Of a stretch of 48,044 nucleotides of DNA, positions 8,711-18,756 are shown in pieces. Source of the DNA: Crocinitomicaceae bacterium (GTDB taxonomy: Bacteria; Bacteroidota; Bacteroidia; Flavobacteriales_D; Crocinitomicaceae); the NCBI GenBank assembly GCA_014762645.1, contig JABURP010000097.1, positions 1-48,044 on the forward strand. The letters run 5' to 3'. A program made the translations under genes and the position numbers. The first letter of the stretch is position 1. Every line of letters starts with the position of its first letter. Under the pieces are notes generated by a model. It saw nothing but the letters and a program-made list of their open reading frames with translations, was not told the origin of the DNA and did no database searches.

Positions 8711-9756
8711 TTTGAGTTTTTTTCTTTAAAGTATGTATCCCGTACCTGGTAAATACGTTCAATAATTTCAACCACTTTCAAACCTTCTAAGGCATTTGTG
8801 GTTGGTTTGTTTCTTAGTTTAAGTGAATCAATAACATTCTCAAAAATGTAGCCGTGATTAGCGGCCGACCCTTTGTATGCACCGTAATCGTTTGCAGGGT
8901 TTGAAGGAGGAAGTTCAGGCATTTTATAATCTTTAATATGACAGACTTCTACTTCGTTCATGTATTGTCCACCAATTTTCACGCTTCCATTTTCACCAAT
9001 TATGGTCATTGAACTTTCAAGATTTGTATCCCATACCGCAGTGGAATAATTTAAACAGCCCATGCCACCATTCATAAATTCAAATGTGACAAATCCCGAA
9101 TCTTCAAAATCAGTACTTTCTGCGTGTGTAAAATCGGCAAATTTTCCTTCAATATTAGTGATATCACCAAAGAGCCAGTACATAATGTCCACAAAGTGGG
9201 AGAATTGCGTAAATAACGTACCTCCGTCCAGATCCTTTGTGCCTTTCCATCCATCTCTTTTATAGTATCGATCATCTCTGTTCCAATAACAGTTCAATTG
9301 TACCATAAAGATGTTACCCAACAGTTTTTTATCAATTACTTCTTTAATCCATAAAGAAGGAGGTGAATATCTGTTTTGCATTACGCAAAAAACCTGTTTG
9401 GAATGCTGCAATGCAGTATATATAACATTTTCGCAATTGTCTTTTGACAAGCCCATTGGTTTTTCACACACAACATGATGACCAGATTCGATTGCTTTTT
9501 TAGCTTGCTCGGCGTGCAGGCCGTTTGGAGTACAGATACAAACTACGTCATACTGTAGATCAGATGATATCAAATCATCCATATCTTGAAAAAATGGAAC
9601 GTCCGAAAATTCTTCAAGGTTAAGGTTTTCCTTTTTATCTGTATCAACCAAAGCAATCAGTTGGGCTTCACTATTTCGCTGGATCATAGCTGCGTGTCGT
9701 TTACCAATATGGCCACAACCAACGATAGCAAATTTTATTATTTGATCTTCTCCCAT
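8707..9756 (-). CDS. Gfo/Idh/MocA oxidoreductase, WbpB-like UDP-GlcNAcA 3-dehydrogenase
   Basis: A 349-residue NAD-dependent oxidoreductase of the Gfo/Idh/MocA family. The dinucleotide motif GCGHIGKRH is at 13-21, and the signature EKP at 98-100 contains the catalytic-site lysine. The second domain contains DLDGGTLFTQFSHFVD. WbpB-type enzymes oxidise C3 of UDP-GlcNAcA and supply the 3-keto substrate for the aminotransferase, recycling NADH with 2-oxoglutarate. The assignment rests on family motifs plus the operon: it lies between the acetyltransferase (1-base overlap) and the C6 dehydrogenase (4-base overlap). Confidence 0.88.
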   Translation of the reverse strand: MGEDQIIKFAIVGCGHIGKRHAAMIQRNSEAQLIALVDTDKKENLNLEEFSDVPFFQDMDDLISSDLQYDVVCICTPNGLHAEQAKKAIESGHHVVCEKPMGLSKDNCENVIYTALQHSKQVFCVMQNRYSPPSLWIKEVIDKKLLGNIFMVQLNCYWNRDDRYYKRDGWKGTKDLDGGTLFTQFSHFVDIMYWLFGDITNIEGKFADFTHAESTDFEDSGFVTFEFMNGGMGCLNYSTAVWDTNLESSMTIIGENGSVKIGGQYMNEVEVCHIKDYKMPELPPSNPANDYGAYKGSAANHGYIFENVIDSLKLRNKPTTNALEGLKVVEIIERIYQVRDTYFKEKNSK

Positions 9757-10325
9757 TATTTCTTACTGACTTTGTTATTTACTAGGATATACACCTGTCC
9801 GCTTTCCGGACAAATAGCTTCGTTATTCTCAAAATTTAATCGGTGTCCATATTCACTGATCCAGCCCATTCGTTTGGCGGGGTTACCAAACCACAGCTCA
9901 TAAGGTAAAACTTCTTTAGTAACAACAGATCCAGCTCCGATAAAGGCGTATTCACCAATTGGGTTTCCACAAACAATTGTGGCGTTGGCTCCAATTGAAG
10001 CTCCCTTACCAACTCTGGTTTCCATGTATTGATCCCGTCGTACAATTGCCGATCTGGGGTTCATAACATTTGTAAATACCATTGATGGACCAAGGAATAC
10101 ATCATCTTCACAAATAACACCAGTGTATATGGATACATTATTTTGCACTTTGACATTGTTGCCAAGCTTGACTTTTGGTGATACCACTACATTTTGTCCT
10201 ATGTTGCAGTTTTCTCCTATTTCACAATCTGGCATAATATGAGAAAAATGCCAAATCTTAGTGCCTGTACCAATTGTACATCCTTCGTCTATTACGGCTG
10301 TTTCATGTGCAAAAAAATCAGACAT
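9756..10325 (-). CDS. left-handed beta-helix N-acetyltransferase, WbpD/WlbB-like
   Basis: A 189-residue hexapeptide-repeat acyltransferase. Imperfect hexapeptide turns run from residue 12 to about 130, with the family-characteristic segment GTKIWHFSHI near 21-30 and the extended loop FTNVMNPRSA. WbpD and WlbB acetylate the 3-amino group of UDP-2-acetamido-3-amino-2,3-dideoxy-glucuronate using acetyl-CoA, the final step to UDP-GlcNAc(3NAc)A. It shares single-base overlaps with both neighbours, so it is embedded in a translationally coupled run. Confidence 0.9.
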   Translation of the reverse strand: MSDFFAHETAVIDEGCTIGTGTKIWHFSHIMPDCEIGENCNIGQNVVVSPKVKLGNNVKVQNNVSIYTGVICEDDVFLGPSMVFTNVMNPRSAIVRRDQYMETRVGKGASIGANATIVCGNPIGEYAFIGAGSVVTKEVLPYELWFGNPAKRMGWISEYGHRLNFENNEAICPESGQVYILVNNKVSKK

Positions 10326-11323
10326 TACTTAACAATATATTTATCAAAGTTATAGTGATCTTTCTCGTTAAGTTCTTCCGGCGTTAAAGATTTAAAGAAA
10401 TCATACGTACGTTTAAGACCTTCCGATCTGCTCACTTTAGGTTCCCAGTCAAGAAGTTTTTTTGCGAGTGTAATATCAGGTTGTCTCTGTTGTGGATCAT
10501 TAATCGGTAAGTCTTTAAAGACAATTTTCTGATCCGTCCCGGTTAACTCTATAATTTCTTCTGCGAATTCCTTTATAGATATTTCGTCTGGATTACCCAG
10601 GTTTACAGGTTTCACATAATCAGAATGTAGCAATCTGAAAATACCCTCTACCAGATCATCCACATAGCAAAACGAACGGGTCTGTGATCCGTCTCCAAAA
10701 ACAGTGATATCCTCACCTCTCAGGGCCTGACCAATAAAAGCGGGTAATGCTCTTCCGTCATTTAACCGCATCCGTGGACCATAGGTATTAAATATTCGAA
10801 CGATTCGAGTGTCAATTTTATGATAGTTGTGGTATGCCATGGTCATGGCTTCCTGAAATCTTTTTGCCTCATCATAAACACCTCTTGGACCAATGGGATT
10901 TACATGTCCCCAGTACTCTTCAGTTTGTGGGTGTATTTCCGGGTCACCATAAACTTCCGAAGTTGAAGCGATCATTAATGTGGCATTTTTTGCTTTAGCA
11001 AGCCCTAAACAGTTATGAATTCCCAAAGATCCCACTTTCAATGTTTGAATGGGAATCTTTAAGTAATCTATTGGACTGGCCGGTGAAGCAAAATGCAATA
11101 TGTAGTCTAATTTCCCAGGGATATGAATGAATTTACTCACGTCGTGGTGATAAAATTCAAAATTCTCTAAAGGAAAATACTGTTCAATATTTTTTAAACG
11201 ACCTGTGATCAGATTATCCATGGCAAAGACATGATAATCCTCTTTTATAAAACGGTCACAAAGGTGAGACCCAAGGAAACCGGCAGCCCCGGTGATCAAT
11301 ATGCGTTTTCGTTCTGCCATCAA
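10325..11323 (-). CDS. UDP-glucuronate decarboxylase (UDP-xylose synthase)
   Basis: A short-chain dehydrogenase of 332 residues with [10 protein letters not shown] at 11-20, the ASPASP segment near 79-84 and the catalytic YDEAK (Tyr150, Lys154) in [12 protein letters not shown]. This combination, with TYGPRM and the [15 protein letters not shown] block, identifies the UXS family, which turns UDP-glucuronate into UDP-xylose. It overlaps the ugd gene by 4 bases and directly uses that gene's product. The tandem ATG (MMAERK) leaves a one-codon uncertainty in the start. Confidence 0.94.
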   Translation of the reverse strand: MMAERKRILITGAAGFLGSHLCDRFIKEDYHVFAMDNLITGRLKNIEQYFPLENFEFYHHDVSKFIHIPGKLDYILHFASPASPIDYLKIPIQTLKVGSLGIHNCLGLAKAKNATLMIASTSEVYGDPEIHPQTEEYWGHVNPIGPRGVYDEAKRFQEAMTMAYHNYHKIDTRIVRIFNTYGPRMRLNDGRALPAFIGQALRGEDITVFGDGSQTRSFCYVDDLVEGIFRLLHSDYVKPVNLGNPDEISIKEFAEEIIELTGTDQKIVFKDLPINDPQQRQPDITLAKKLLDWEPKVSRSEGLKRTYDFFKSLTPEELNEKDHYNFDKYIVK

Positions 11324-12633
11324 CCTAAAATAGTTCTGCGACCAATACTTTCATAGTAAAATCCAAGTCCTTCCATTTCGGGAAGATCAAACAAGTTTCT
11401 ACCATCAAAAATTTTTGGTTCTTTTAACAACTCTTTAATTCTGTTGAAATCCGGATTCCTAAATGCACCCCATTCAGTTGCAATCAATAATGCGTCTTTG
11501 CCTTCGATAGCATCATACGCATGCTCTACTAAAGTAATCTTATCTCCGAACACCTCACGAATATTGTCCATTGCTTCAGGATCGTATGCCGTGACTTTGG
11601 CTCCTTCATTTAGAAGTTCCTGAATCATATATACTGCAGGTGCTTCACGAATATCATCTGTATCAGGTTTGAAGGCTAATCCCCAAAGACCAAGTTCTTT
11701 ACCTTTCAAGTCACCGAAGTGATTTTTCACCTTCTCTATCAATTTGAGCTTTTGCTGATCATTGACTTTTAGTACTGCATCAATGATGGAGAATTTATAT
11801 CCTACTTCGTTTCCGGAACGAACAAGTGCCTGAACATCTTTAGGGAAACAACTTCCTCCAAAACCAATACCTGGAAACAAAAATCGCTTTCCAATTCTGG
11901 TGTCCGACCCCATTCCGATTCGCACGTCATCAACGTTGGCACCAACCTGTTCACAGAAATTAGCAATTTCATTCATGAACGTAATTTTCGTTGCAAGAAA
12001 TGAATTCGCGGCATATTTTGTTAGTTCCGCCGATTTTTCATCCATAAAAATGATTGGATTACCTTGTCGCACAAAAGGCTTGTACAATTCTTTCATGATT
12101 TTTCTAGCACGTTCTGAATTGGTACCAATCACTACGCGGTCTGGTTTAAGAAAATCATCTACGGCAAATCCTTCCCGTAAAAATTCAGGGTTTGAAACCA
12201 CATCAAATTCAACGGTTGCATTTTTTGCAATGGCGGCATGTACTTTTTCAGCAGTACCAACCGGAACAGTTGATTTGTCAACAATTACTTTATAATCGTC
12301 AATAATTTTCCCAAGTTGTTCGGCAACACCAAGTACATAGCTTAAATCAGCAGAGCCGTCTTCACCTGGAGGTGTTGGCAAGGCCAAAAATATAATCTCA
12401 GATTCTTTTACGGCAGCTTCAAGGTCTGTGGTAAAATTTAATCGATCGTGCTTAATATTTCGTTCAAAAATGACATCCAGATGAGGTTCATATATGGGAA
12501 CAACACCATCTTTCATTTGGTTGACCTTTTCTTCGTCAATATCGACACAGATAACACTATTCCCTGTTTCTGCGAAGCAAGTTCCGGTTACTAAACCTAC
12601 GTATCCTGAGCCGATTACAGCAATTTTTTTCAT
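11320..12633 (-). CDS. ugd: UDP-glucose 6-dehydrogenase
   Basis: A 437-residue enzyme that oxidises UDP-glucose to UDP-glucuronate with two NAD. The Rossmann motif is [15 protein letters not shown] at 8-22, STVPVGTAE at 121-129, the NPEFLREG block near 148-155 and the catalytic Cys262 in [10 protein letters not shown]. These are hallmarks of the UGD/RkpK branch, distinct from the second dehydrogenase of the operon at 7409-8710. It begins 6 bases after the aminotransferase stop and overlaps the decarboxylase start by 4 bases. Confidence 0.96.
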   Translation of the reverse strand: MKKIAVIGSGYVGLVTGTCFAETGNSVICVDIDEEKVNQMKDGVVPIYEPHLDVIFERNIKHDRLNFTTDLEAAVKESEIIFLALPTPPGEDGSADLSYVLGVAEQLGKIIDDYKVIVDKSTVPVGTAEKVHAAIAKNATVEFDVVSNPEFLREGFAVDDFLKPDRVVIGTNSERARKIMKELYKPFVRQGNPIIFMDEKSAELTKYAANSFLATKITFMNEIANFCEQVGANVDDVRIGMGSDTRIGKRFLFPGIGFGGSCFPKDVQALVRSGNEVGYKFSIIDAVLKVNDQQKLKLIEKVKNHFGDLKGKELGLWGLAFKPDTDDIREAPAVYMIQELLNEGAKVTAYDPEAMDNIREVFGDKITLVEHAYDAIEGKDALLIATEWGAFRNPDFNRIKELLKEPKIFDGRNLFDLPEMEGLGFYYESIGRRTILG

Positions 12634-12639
12634 ATTGAT

Positions 12640-13770
12640 TTATTGTCCTAAGTATTCCTTAACCGCAGTGCAAATGTAATTCAATTGTTCATTATCCAAT
12701 TCTGTGTGCATGGGAAGTGAAATCACCGATTTACAAAGTTTATTCGTAACTGTAAAATCGTCATCATTATAGCGCTCAGCGTCATAAGCCTCCTGTGAAT
12801 GTAGTGGAACAGGGTAGTAGATCATTGCTGGAACTCCTTTTTCCCGCAGAAAGTTTTGCATCACAAATTGGTTAACACCATCTATTTTAAGTGTATATTG
12901 ATGAAATACATGGTCCGAATTTGGGTTCATAGCAGGTGTAATAACACCTTCTATTTGACTAAAAAACTCATTGTAATATTGTGCAGCAGCTTGTCGCTTA
13001 GCAATATATTCATCCAGTTTTCTCAGTTTTATTCTAAGCACCGCTGCCTGAACAGAGTCCAGTCTTGAATTTACGCCAATACGGTCGTAGTAATATCGTT
13101 CACCCATACCGTGATTTACAATTGACCTTATCTTTGTGGCAAGTGCATCATCATTTGTGAAGAGTGCACCTCCATCTCCATAGCATCCCAGGTTTTTTGA
13201 TGGAAAAAAAGAAGTGGTACCAATAATTCCCATTGTACCATTCTTTTCCGTTTTTCCATTACTGAACGTATAAGATCCGCCAATAGCTTGCGCATTGTCT
13301 TCAACGACATGTATATGATGTTCATGAGCAATAGCTAGAATTTCTTCCATATTAGCTGCCTGACCAAAAAGGTGCACGGGAATAATAGCTTTTGTTTTAG
13401 GTGTGATTGCAGCTTTGATAGCTTCCACTGAAATGTTGAATGTATCGGGGTCAACATCCACTAAAACATGTTTTAAACCAAGTAAACCTACCACTTCAAC
13501 TGTAGCAGCAAAAGTGAAGTCTGAAGTAATTACTTCGTCACCAGGCTTGAGGTCCAGCGCCATCAAAGCAATTTGAAGTGCATCCGTTCCATTTCCACAA
13601 GGAATAACGTGTTTAACACCCAGATATTTTTCCATTTCTTCTTGAAAAGCCTTGACATCAGGCCCATTTACAAAGGCAGATGATCCAATAACTTCTAAAA
13701 CTGCGCGGTCTACTTCTTCTTTGATCTCCTCATATTGAGTTTTTAAGTCGACCATCTGAATTTGCTTCAT
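12640..13770 (-). CDS. DegT/DnrJ/EryC1/StrS aminotransferase, WbpE-like
   Basis: A PLP-dependent sugar aminotransferase of 376 residues, the usual family length. The PLP lysine is predicted as Lys192 in FFPSKNLGCYGDGGA; VEDNAQAIGG at 156-165 contains the aspartate that contacts the pyridine nitrogen, and GNGTDAL at 59-65 binds phosphate. WbpE-type members aminate the 3-keto intermediate of UDP-GlcNAcA. It is the first gene of the operon; the 98-base gap upstream is shared with a divergent gene and should carry the operon promoter, though I see no perfect -7 element for it. Confidence 0.92.
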   Translation of the reverse strand: MKQIQMVDLKTQYEEIKEEVDRAVLEVIGSSAFVNGPDVKAFQEEMEKYLGVKHVIPCGNGTDALQIALMALDLKPGDEVITSDFTFAATVEVVGLLGLKHVLVDVDPDTFNISVEAIKAAITPKTKAIIPVHLFGQAANMEEILAIAHEHHIHVVEDNAQAIGGSYTFSNGKTEKNGTMGIIGTTSFFPSKNLGCYGDGGALFTNDDALATKIRSIVNHGMGERYYYDRIGVNSRLDSVQAAVLRIKLRKLDEYIAKRQAAAQYYNEFFSQIEGVITPAMNPNSDHVFHQYTLKIDGVNQFVMQNFLREKGVPAMIYYPVPLHSQEAYDAERYNDDDFTVTNKLCKSVISLPMHTELDNEQLNYICTAVKEYLGQ

Positions 13771-13868
13771 TCTATTGTTCGTTTTAAATGGTGTAATGAG
13801 TGTGCGAATATAACCAATAATCTACTGTGTTGCGTGTTAGTTACGGGTGCATTTTGTAATTTTGTAAA

Positions 13869-14615
13869 ATGAGATTTTTTTCAATCCTACTCTGTTTTAT
13901 TTCCTTCGTTGGTTTTAGTCAACGTAATTTGAAGGATGCCAGTATTAACACTGTTATATCAGCGGTTAGTTATAAATTTAACTTCACTTCGGGTGATATC
14001 AGAGACCTGTGGGGATTTAATCACGAAATTGGCCTTAGTGTTGACAACAAGTTTAAGAACAATTTTACCCTGGGATTAACGTCTGGATTTATTTTTGGGA
14101 ATCAATTCAAGAACTATAACATTTTTGAGGGGGTGATTAATGAATATGGAACTGTAACCAGTATGAATGGCAACCCTGCTGATGTACTTTTTCTAATGCG
14201 TGGAATGACTGCCAATATTAATGTGGGATTTGTGTGGAGTCGCCTGGGTAACAACCCGAATTCAGGCTTATGGATTCAGGCCGGTGCGGGTTTTTTAATG
14301 CATAAAATCAGAATAGAAAGTTTATATGATGATGTGCCGCAATTAGAAGGTGATTACAGAAAAGGTTATGACCGACTTCACATGGGATTTTCTACCCGTG
14401 AATTTATTGGTTATCTCTTTCAGGCGGACAGACGGTTTTTAAATTTTTATGCGGGATTTGAATTCATTCAAGGGTTCACAGAGAATCAACGAAACTATAA
14501 CTTTGATCTTGAAGGCCCGGATCCTGGAATTAAACAAGATTTTATCTGGAGTGCGAAGGCAGGTTGGTTAATCCCAATTTATAAACGTAGAGCCAAACAG
14601 ATTTATGTAGATTAG
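13869..14615 (+). CDS. hypothetical exported protein, possible outer-membrane beta-barrel
   Basis: A 248-residue protein with a signal peptide (MRFFSILLCFISFVGFSQ). The mature part is rich in alternating aromatic/polar strands (for example NFTLGLTSGFIFG, SGLWIQAGAGFLM, LNFYAGFEFIQGF) and glycine turns, which suggests a small beta-barrel. No named family is recognised. It precedes waaA by 4 bases and is probably co-transcribed with it, suggesting an outer-membrane role. A perfect TAATTTTG sits at 13857-13864, so close to the ATG that a transcript from it would be nearly leaderless. Confidence 0.7.
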   Translation: MRFFSILLCFISFVGFSQRNLKDASINTVISAVSYKFNFTSGDIRDLWGFNHEIGLSVDNKFKNNFTLGLTSGFIFGNQFKNYNIFEGVINEYGTVTSMNGNPADVLFLMRGMTANINVGFVWSRLGNNPNSGLWIQAGAGFLMHKIRIESLYDDVPQLEGDYRKGYDRLHMGFSTREFIGYLFQADRRFLNFYAGFEFIQGFTENQRNYNFDLEGPDPGIKQDFIWSAKAGWLIPIYKRRAKQIYVD

Positions 14616-14619
14616 CGGG

Positions 14620-15825
14620 ATGAAGTTTTTCTACACACTTGGCGTCAATTTTTACACCCTTGGAGTGCGTATTGCTTCTTTATGGAATCCCAAAGCTCGG
14701 AAATGGGTGGATGGGCGCAGAGATGTGTGGAAGAAACTTGAACAATTTCAACCGAAGAAAAATATCTATTGGTTCCATTGTGCAAGTCTTGGTGAATTTG
14801 AACAGGGTAGGCCCATCATTGAAGAGATTAAATCCCGTCAAAATTGCCAGATTGTTATCACCTTCTTTTCTCCCTCTGGTTATGAAGTTCGCAAAGGCTA
14901 TCGCGAAGCTGATTTGGTTGTTTATTTACCCAAAGATTCAGCAAGTAACGCGCGTCGATTTATAGATGTCGTGCAACCGGATCATGTCTTCTTCATAAAA
15001 TATGAATTTTGGGCGCACTATATTTTTGAATGTCGGGCAAGAAACATTCCTGTTTATTCAGTTTCAGCACTATTTAGAAGAGATCAGGTGTTTTTTACCG
15101 GTTACGGAGGGTTTATGCGAAAAGTCCTAAAAGAATTTACCAAAATTTTTGTTCAAAATGAATCGTCCAAAGCACTTTTGAATGAAATAGAAATAGAAGC
15201 TATTGTTTCCGGTGACACCAGGTATGATCGGGTAATGAAAAATGCAGAAAAAGTCGTTCAATATGAAGCCATAGAAACATTTTGTCGTGGCGGAAAAGTA
15301 ATGATTTGCGGATCTATTTGGCAGGAAGATCTCGAAGTGATTAAGGATAAAATTGGTGAGTTGGAGGATTGGAAGGTTATTATCGCTCCGCATGAAATTT
15401 CTCCGCGGTTTATTGAAAAAATTAAGCGATCGATCAATTTGAAAAGTATTTGTTATTCGCAAATTGACTCATTTTCAGATGAACGACTATTGATCATTGA
15501 TAATATCGGCATGTTGATGAACCTGTATCAATATGGTCAAATTGCATTTATCGGTGGTGCGTTTAGAACGGGATTACACAATATTCTTGAGCCTGCAGCA
15601 TTTGGATTACCCGTAATTTTTGGGAATAAATACAGCAAATTTCCGGAAGCATACGAGTTCATTGAAAATGGTATTGGTTTTTCCGTAGCCAACAAAAGTC
15701 AATTTTCGGCAGTGCTAGATGAATTAATGAAATCAGATCTTAAGGAGAAGGTAAACCGTTTTATGCATTCCCACACTGGCGCTACTGAAATCGTGTTGAA
15801 TGAGCTTTCTATTTCTGAATCTTAA
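14620..15825 (+). CDS. waaA: 3-deoxy-D-manno-octulosonic acid (Kdo) transferase
   Basis: WaaA transfers Kdo from CMP-Kdo to lipid IVA at the inner membrane, building the lipopolysaccharide inner core. The 401 residues match the family. The N-terminal membrane-associated stretch is followed by HCASLGEFEQGRP, with the family's catalytic glutamate predicted at Glu59; FIKYEFW near 119-125 and the C-terminal GGAFRTGLHNILEPAAFGLP (about 307-326) bind the CMP moiety in GT30 enzymes. It starts 4 bases after the upstream stop. Its 3' end overlaps the convergent cargo gene by 17 bases. Confidence 0.94.
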   Translation: MKFFYTLGVNFYTLGVRIASLWNPKARKWVDGRRDVWKKLEQFQPKKNIYWFHCASLGEFEQGRPIIEEIKSRQNCQIVITFFSPSGYEVRKGYREADLVVYLPKDSASNARRFIDVVQPDHVFFIKYEFWAHYIFECRARNIPVYSVSALFRRDQVFFTGYGGFMRKVLKEFTKIFVQNESSKALLNEIEIEAIVSGDTRYDRVMKNAEKVVQYEAIETFCRGGKVMICGSIWQEDLEVIKDKIGELEDWKVIIAPHEISPRFIEKIKRSINLKSICYSQIDSFSDERLLIIDNIGMLMNLYQYGQIAFIGGAFRTGLHNILEPAAFGLPVIFGNKYSKFPEAYEFIENGIGFSVANKSQFSAVLDELMKSDLKEKVNRFMHSHTGATEIVLNELSISES

Positions 15826-17116
15826 ACCTTTTCTGCTCGGTGAGTGTTGTGACACTAACAATATAAACACCGGATGCGAGTTGATCCAGATTGAGCCCAA
15901 TTTCTGACATCTCTCGATCAAAATTCAGAGGCTCAACTGCCATCTTGCCGTTGAGGTCATAAATAAATATTTGACCCGATTTTTCTTCCAGACCCTTTAT
16001 GATATGATTTCCGTCAGACCTGCTAAGATGAATAGAATGAAGATCGTTTTCTATTGTAATTGAACGCGAGTATTCATTCTTTCCATTCATATCTACACTC
16101 CGCAATCGATAGTAATTAATTTCACTTGATGTTTCGTGCATAAAGTTGTAATCAATGATATTATTCGAACTAAATGCCGCTTCAACTCTCCCAATATCTT
16201 TATAGCTGTGACCGTCAGTAGAATGTTCAATGATAAAGTGGCTGGAGTTTGCTTCAGAAATTGTACTCCAGGTCAAGGTGTTAATATTGTCTTCAGCTGT
16301 CCCATTAAAATCACTTAATTCTACAGCAAGAATGGTGGCGTACGTCAATGTAATATCATCTATTGCGACGGAAGGATCTGTTCCAAAACCGTTGCCATCA
16401 TTTGACCAGTGAAATGCAATACGGACATTCGGGTTATTATCTGCTCCGGCTGGGAATATTAAGTTTTGTGCGGTCCAGTAGCCTTGTTCTCCTCCAGCAC
16501 ACGCTTGTTGAGTTTGAGGGCCGCAGCAAATGCCAAAAAAAGCACACCAAGAGGCGTCTAAACATGAACAACACTGAGATGCTGATACATTTCCTCCGGT
16601 AAACGTGGTCCAACTCGAACCATTGTCCAGACTATATTCTACCCAAAATCCATCATCTCCCTGAGCTGCTATATAGTTGAAATTTAATTCAATCATACTG
16701 TAGCCTGAACAGTCAATTGTGGGTGAAATTGCACGTTTATTTGTGCGGTTAGCAGTACCGGACTCATCATATGCAGCTCCGCAGTCTGGCGTACCACATA
16801 ATCCTCCAATTGCTGAAACATGTAAGGAATTGTTGCCTCCAGGACAAGCGGATCCACAGTTACCTGCAGCATTTCCGCATTCTTCACCACTCACATACCA
16901 GTTATTAGCTGAAGAGCCATTAACACCAGTTGTAGCTTGGGTCCAGGTTCCTAAATCACCTGTAAAACCATTGACAGAAGTTCCCCTGGCAGCACCGGTA
17001 CCAAATGTTTCACTGGCAAAAATAGTCTGTGCATGAGCATTTTGGATGCTAAACATCAAAAGGGACGATATGGTGATCATTTCGGCTAATCTCATGATTG
17101 ATAAGGCCTTAATCAC
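15809..17116 (-). CDS. cysteine-rich T9SS cargo protein with type A sorting domain
   Basis: A 435-residue exported protein. The signal peptide ends near AHAQ (residue 30); an internal ATG at 17095 is an alternative start. The mature N-terminal half is a beta-sandwich-like module with about 13 cysteines concentrated between residues 75 and 210, including CCSC and FFGICCGPQ. A fibronectin-like region follows (about 265-350), and the last 75 residues (ending GVYIVSVTTLTEQKRFKIQK) have the type A Por secretion tail pattern. It is predicted to be exported by Sec, then secreted by T9SS and attached to the surface. I cannot assign a substrate. A terminator separates it from gdhA upstream. Confidence 0.82.
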   Translation of the reverse strand: MIKALSIMRLAEMITISSLLMFSIQNAHAQTIFASETFGTGAARGTSVNGFTGDLGTWTQATTGVNGSSANNWYVSGEECGNAAGNCGSACPGGNNSLHVSAIGGLCGTPDCGAAYDESGTANRTNKRAISPTIDCSGYSMIELNFNYIAAQGDDGFWVEYSLDNGSSWTTFTGGNVSASQCCSCLDASWCAFFGICCGPQTQQACAGGEQGYWTAQNLIFPAGADNNPNVRIAFHWSNDGNGFGTDPSVAIDDITLTYATILAVELSDFNGTAEDNINTLTWSTISEANSSHFIIEHSTDGHSYKDIGRVEAAFSSNNIIDYNFMHETSSEINYYRLRSVDMNGKNEYSRSITIENDLHSIHLSRSDGNHIIKGLEEKSGQIFIYDLNGKMAVEPLNFDREMSEIGLNLDQLASGVYIVSVTTLTEQKRFKIQK

Positions 17117-17127
17117 TATATAATACG

Positions 17128-17161
17128 AAAAAAAGGTGACCCTCGTTAGAGAATCACCTTT
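17128..17161 (-). terminator. intrinsic terminator of gdhA
   Basis: Read on the minus strand, an 8-bp stem AAAGGTGA/TCACCTTT with a 14-base loop (which can itself pair CTC with GAG) is followed by a run of seven T. It lies about 43 bases after the gdhA stop, in the right orientation to end gdhA transcription before the cargo gene start at 17116. Confidence 0.85.
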
Positions 17162-17203
17162 CCACTTATTATTTGGTTCTTTATTTTATTATCTGGTAAA
17201 AAA

Positions 17204-18613
<1,410 letters not shown>

Positions 18614-18756
18614 TTATTTAGAAAACCCGGCAGAATGATAAATGTTCGATTAATGTAAAAAATACCGGGTTAAATGGTTTGTAACTCAACTTTTTACTCG
18701 TTTGAAACGTCTTGTGTTTACTGGTGTTTAATGTTTTATTTTCTTATCTTGCAGTG

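Noticed and set aside
11900-12295. 131-residue plus-strand reading frame within ugd
   Set aside because: It is fully antisense to a conserved enzyme with intact catalytic motifs and shows no recognisable domain.
16719-17036. 105-residue plus-strand reading frame within the cysteine-rich cargo gene
   Set aside because: It is antisense to a well-supported T9SS protein with a signal peptide and sorting tail, has a proline-rich composition typical of shadow frames, and has no start context of its own.
18712-18756. Upstream extension of the first SBBP protein
   Set aside because: The 15 extra residues add a second hydrophobic stretch before a signal peptide that is complete from the ATG at 18757.
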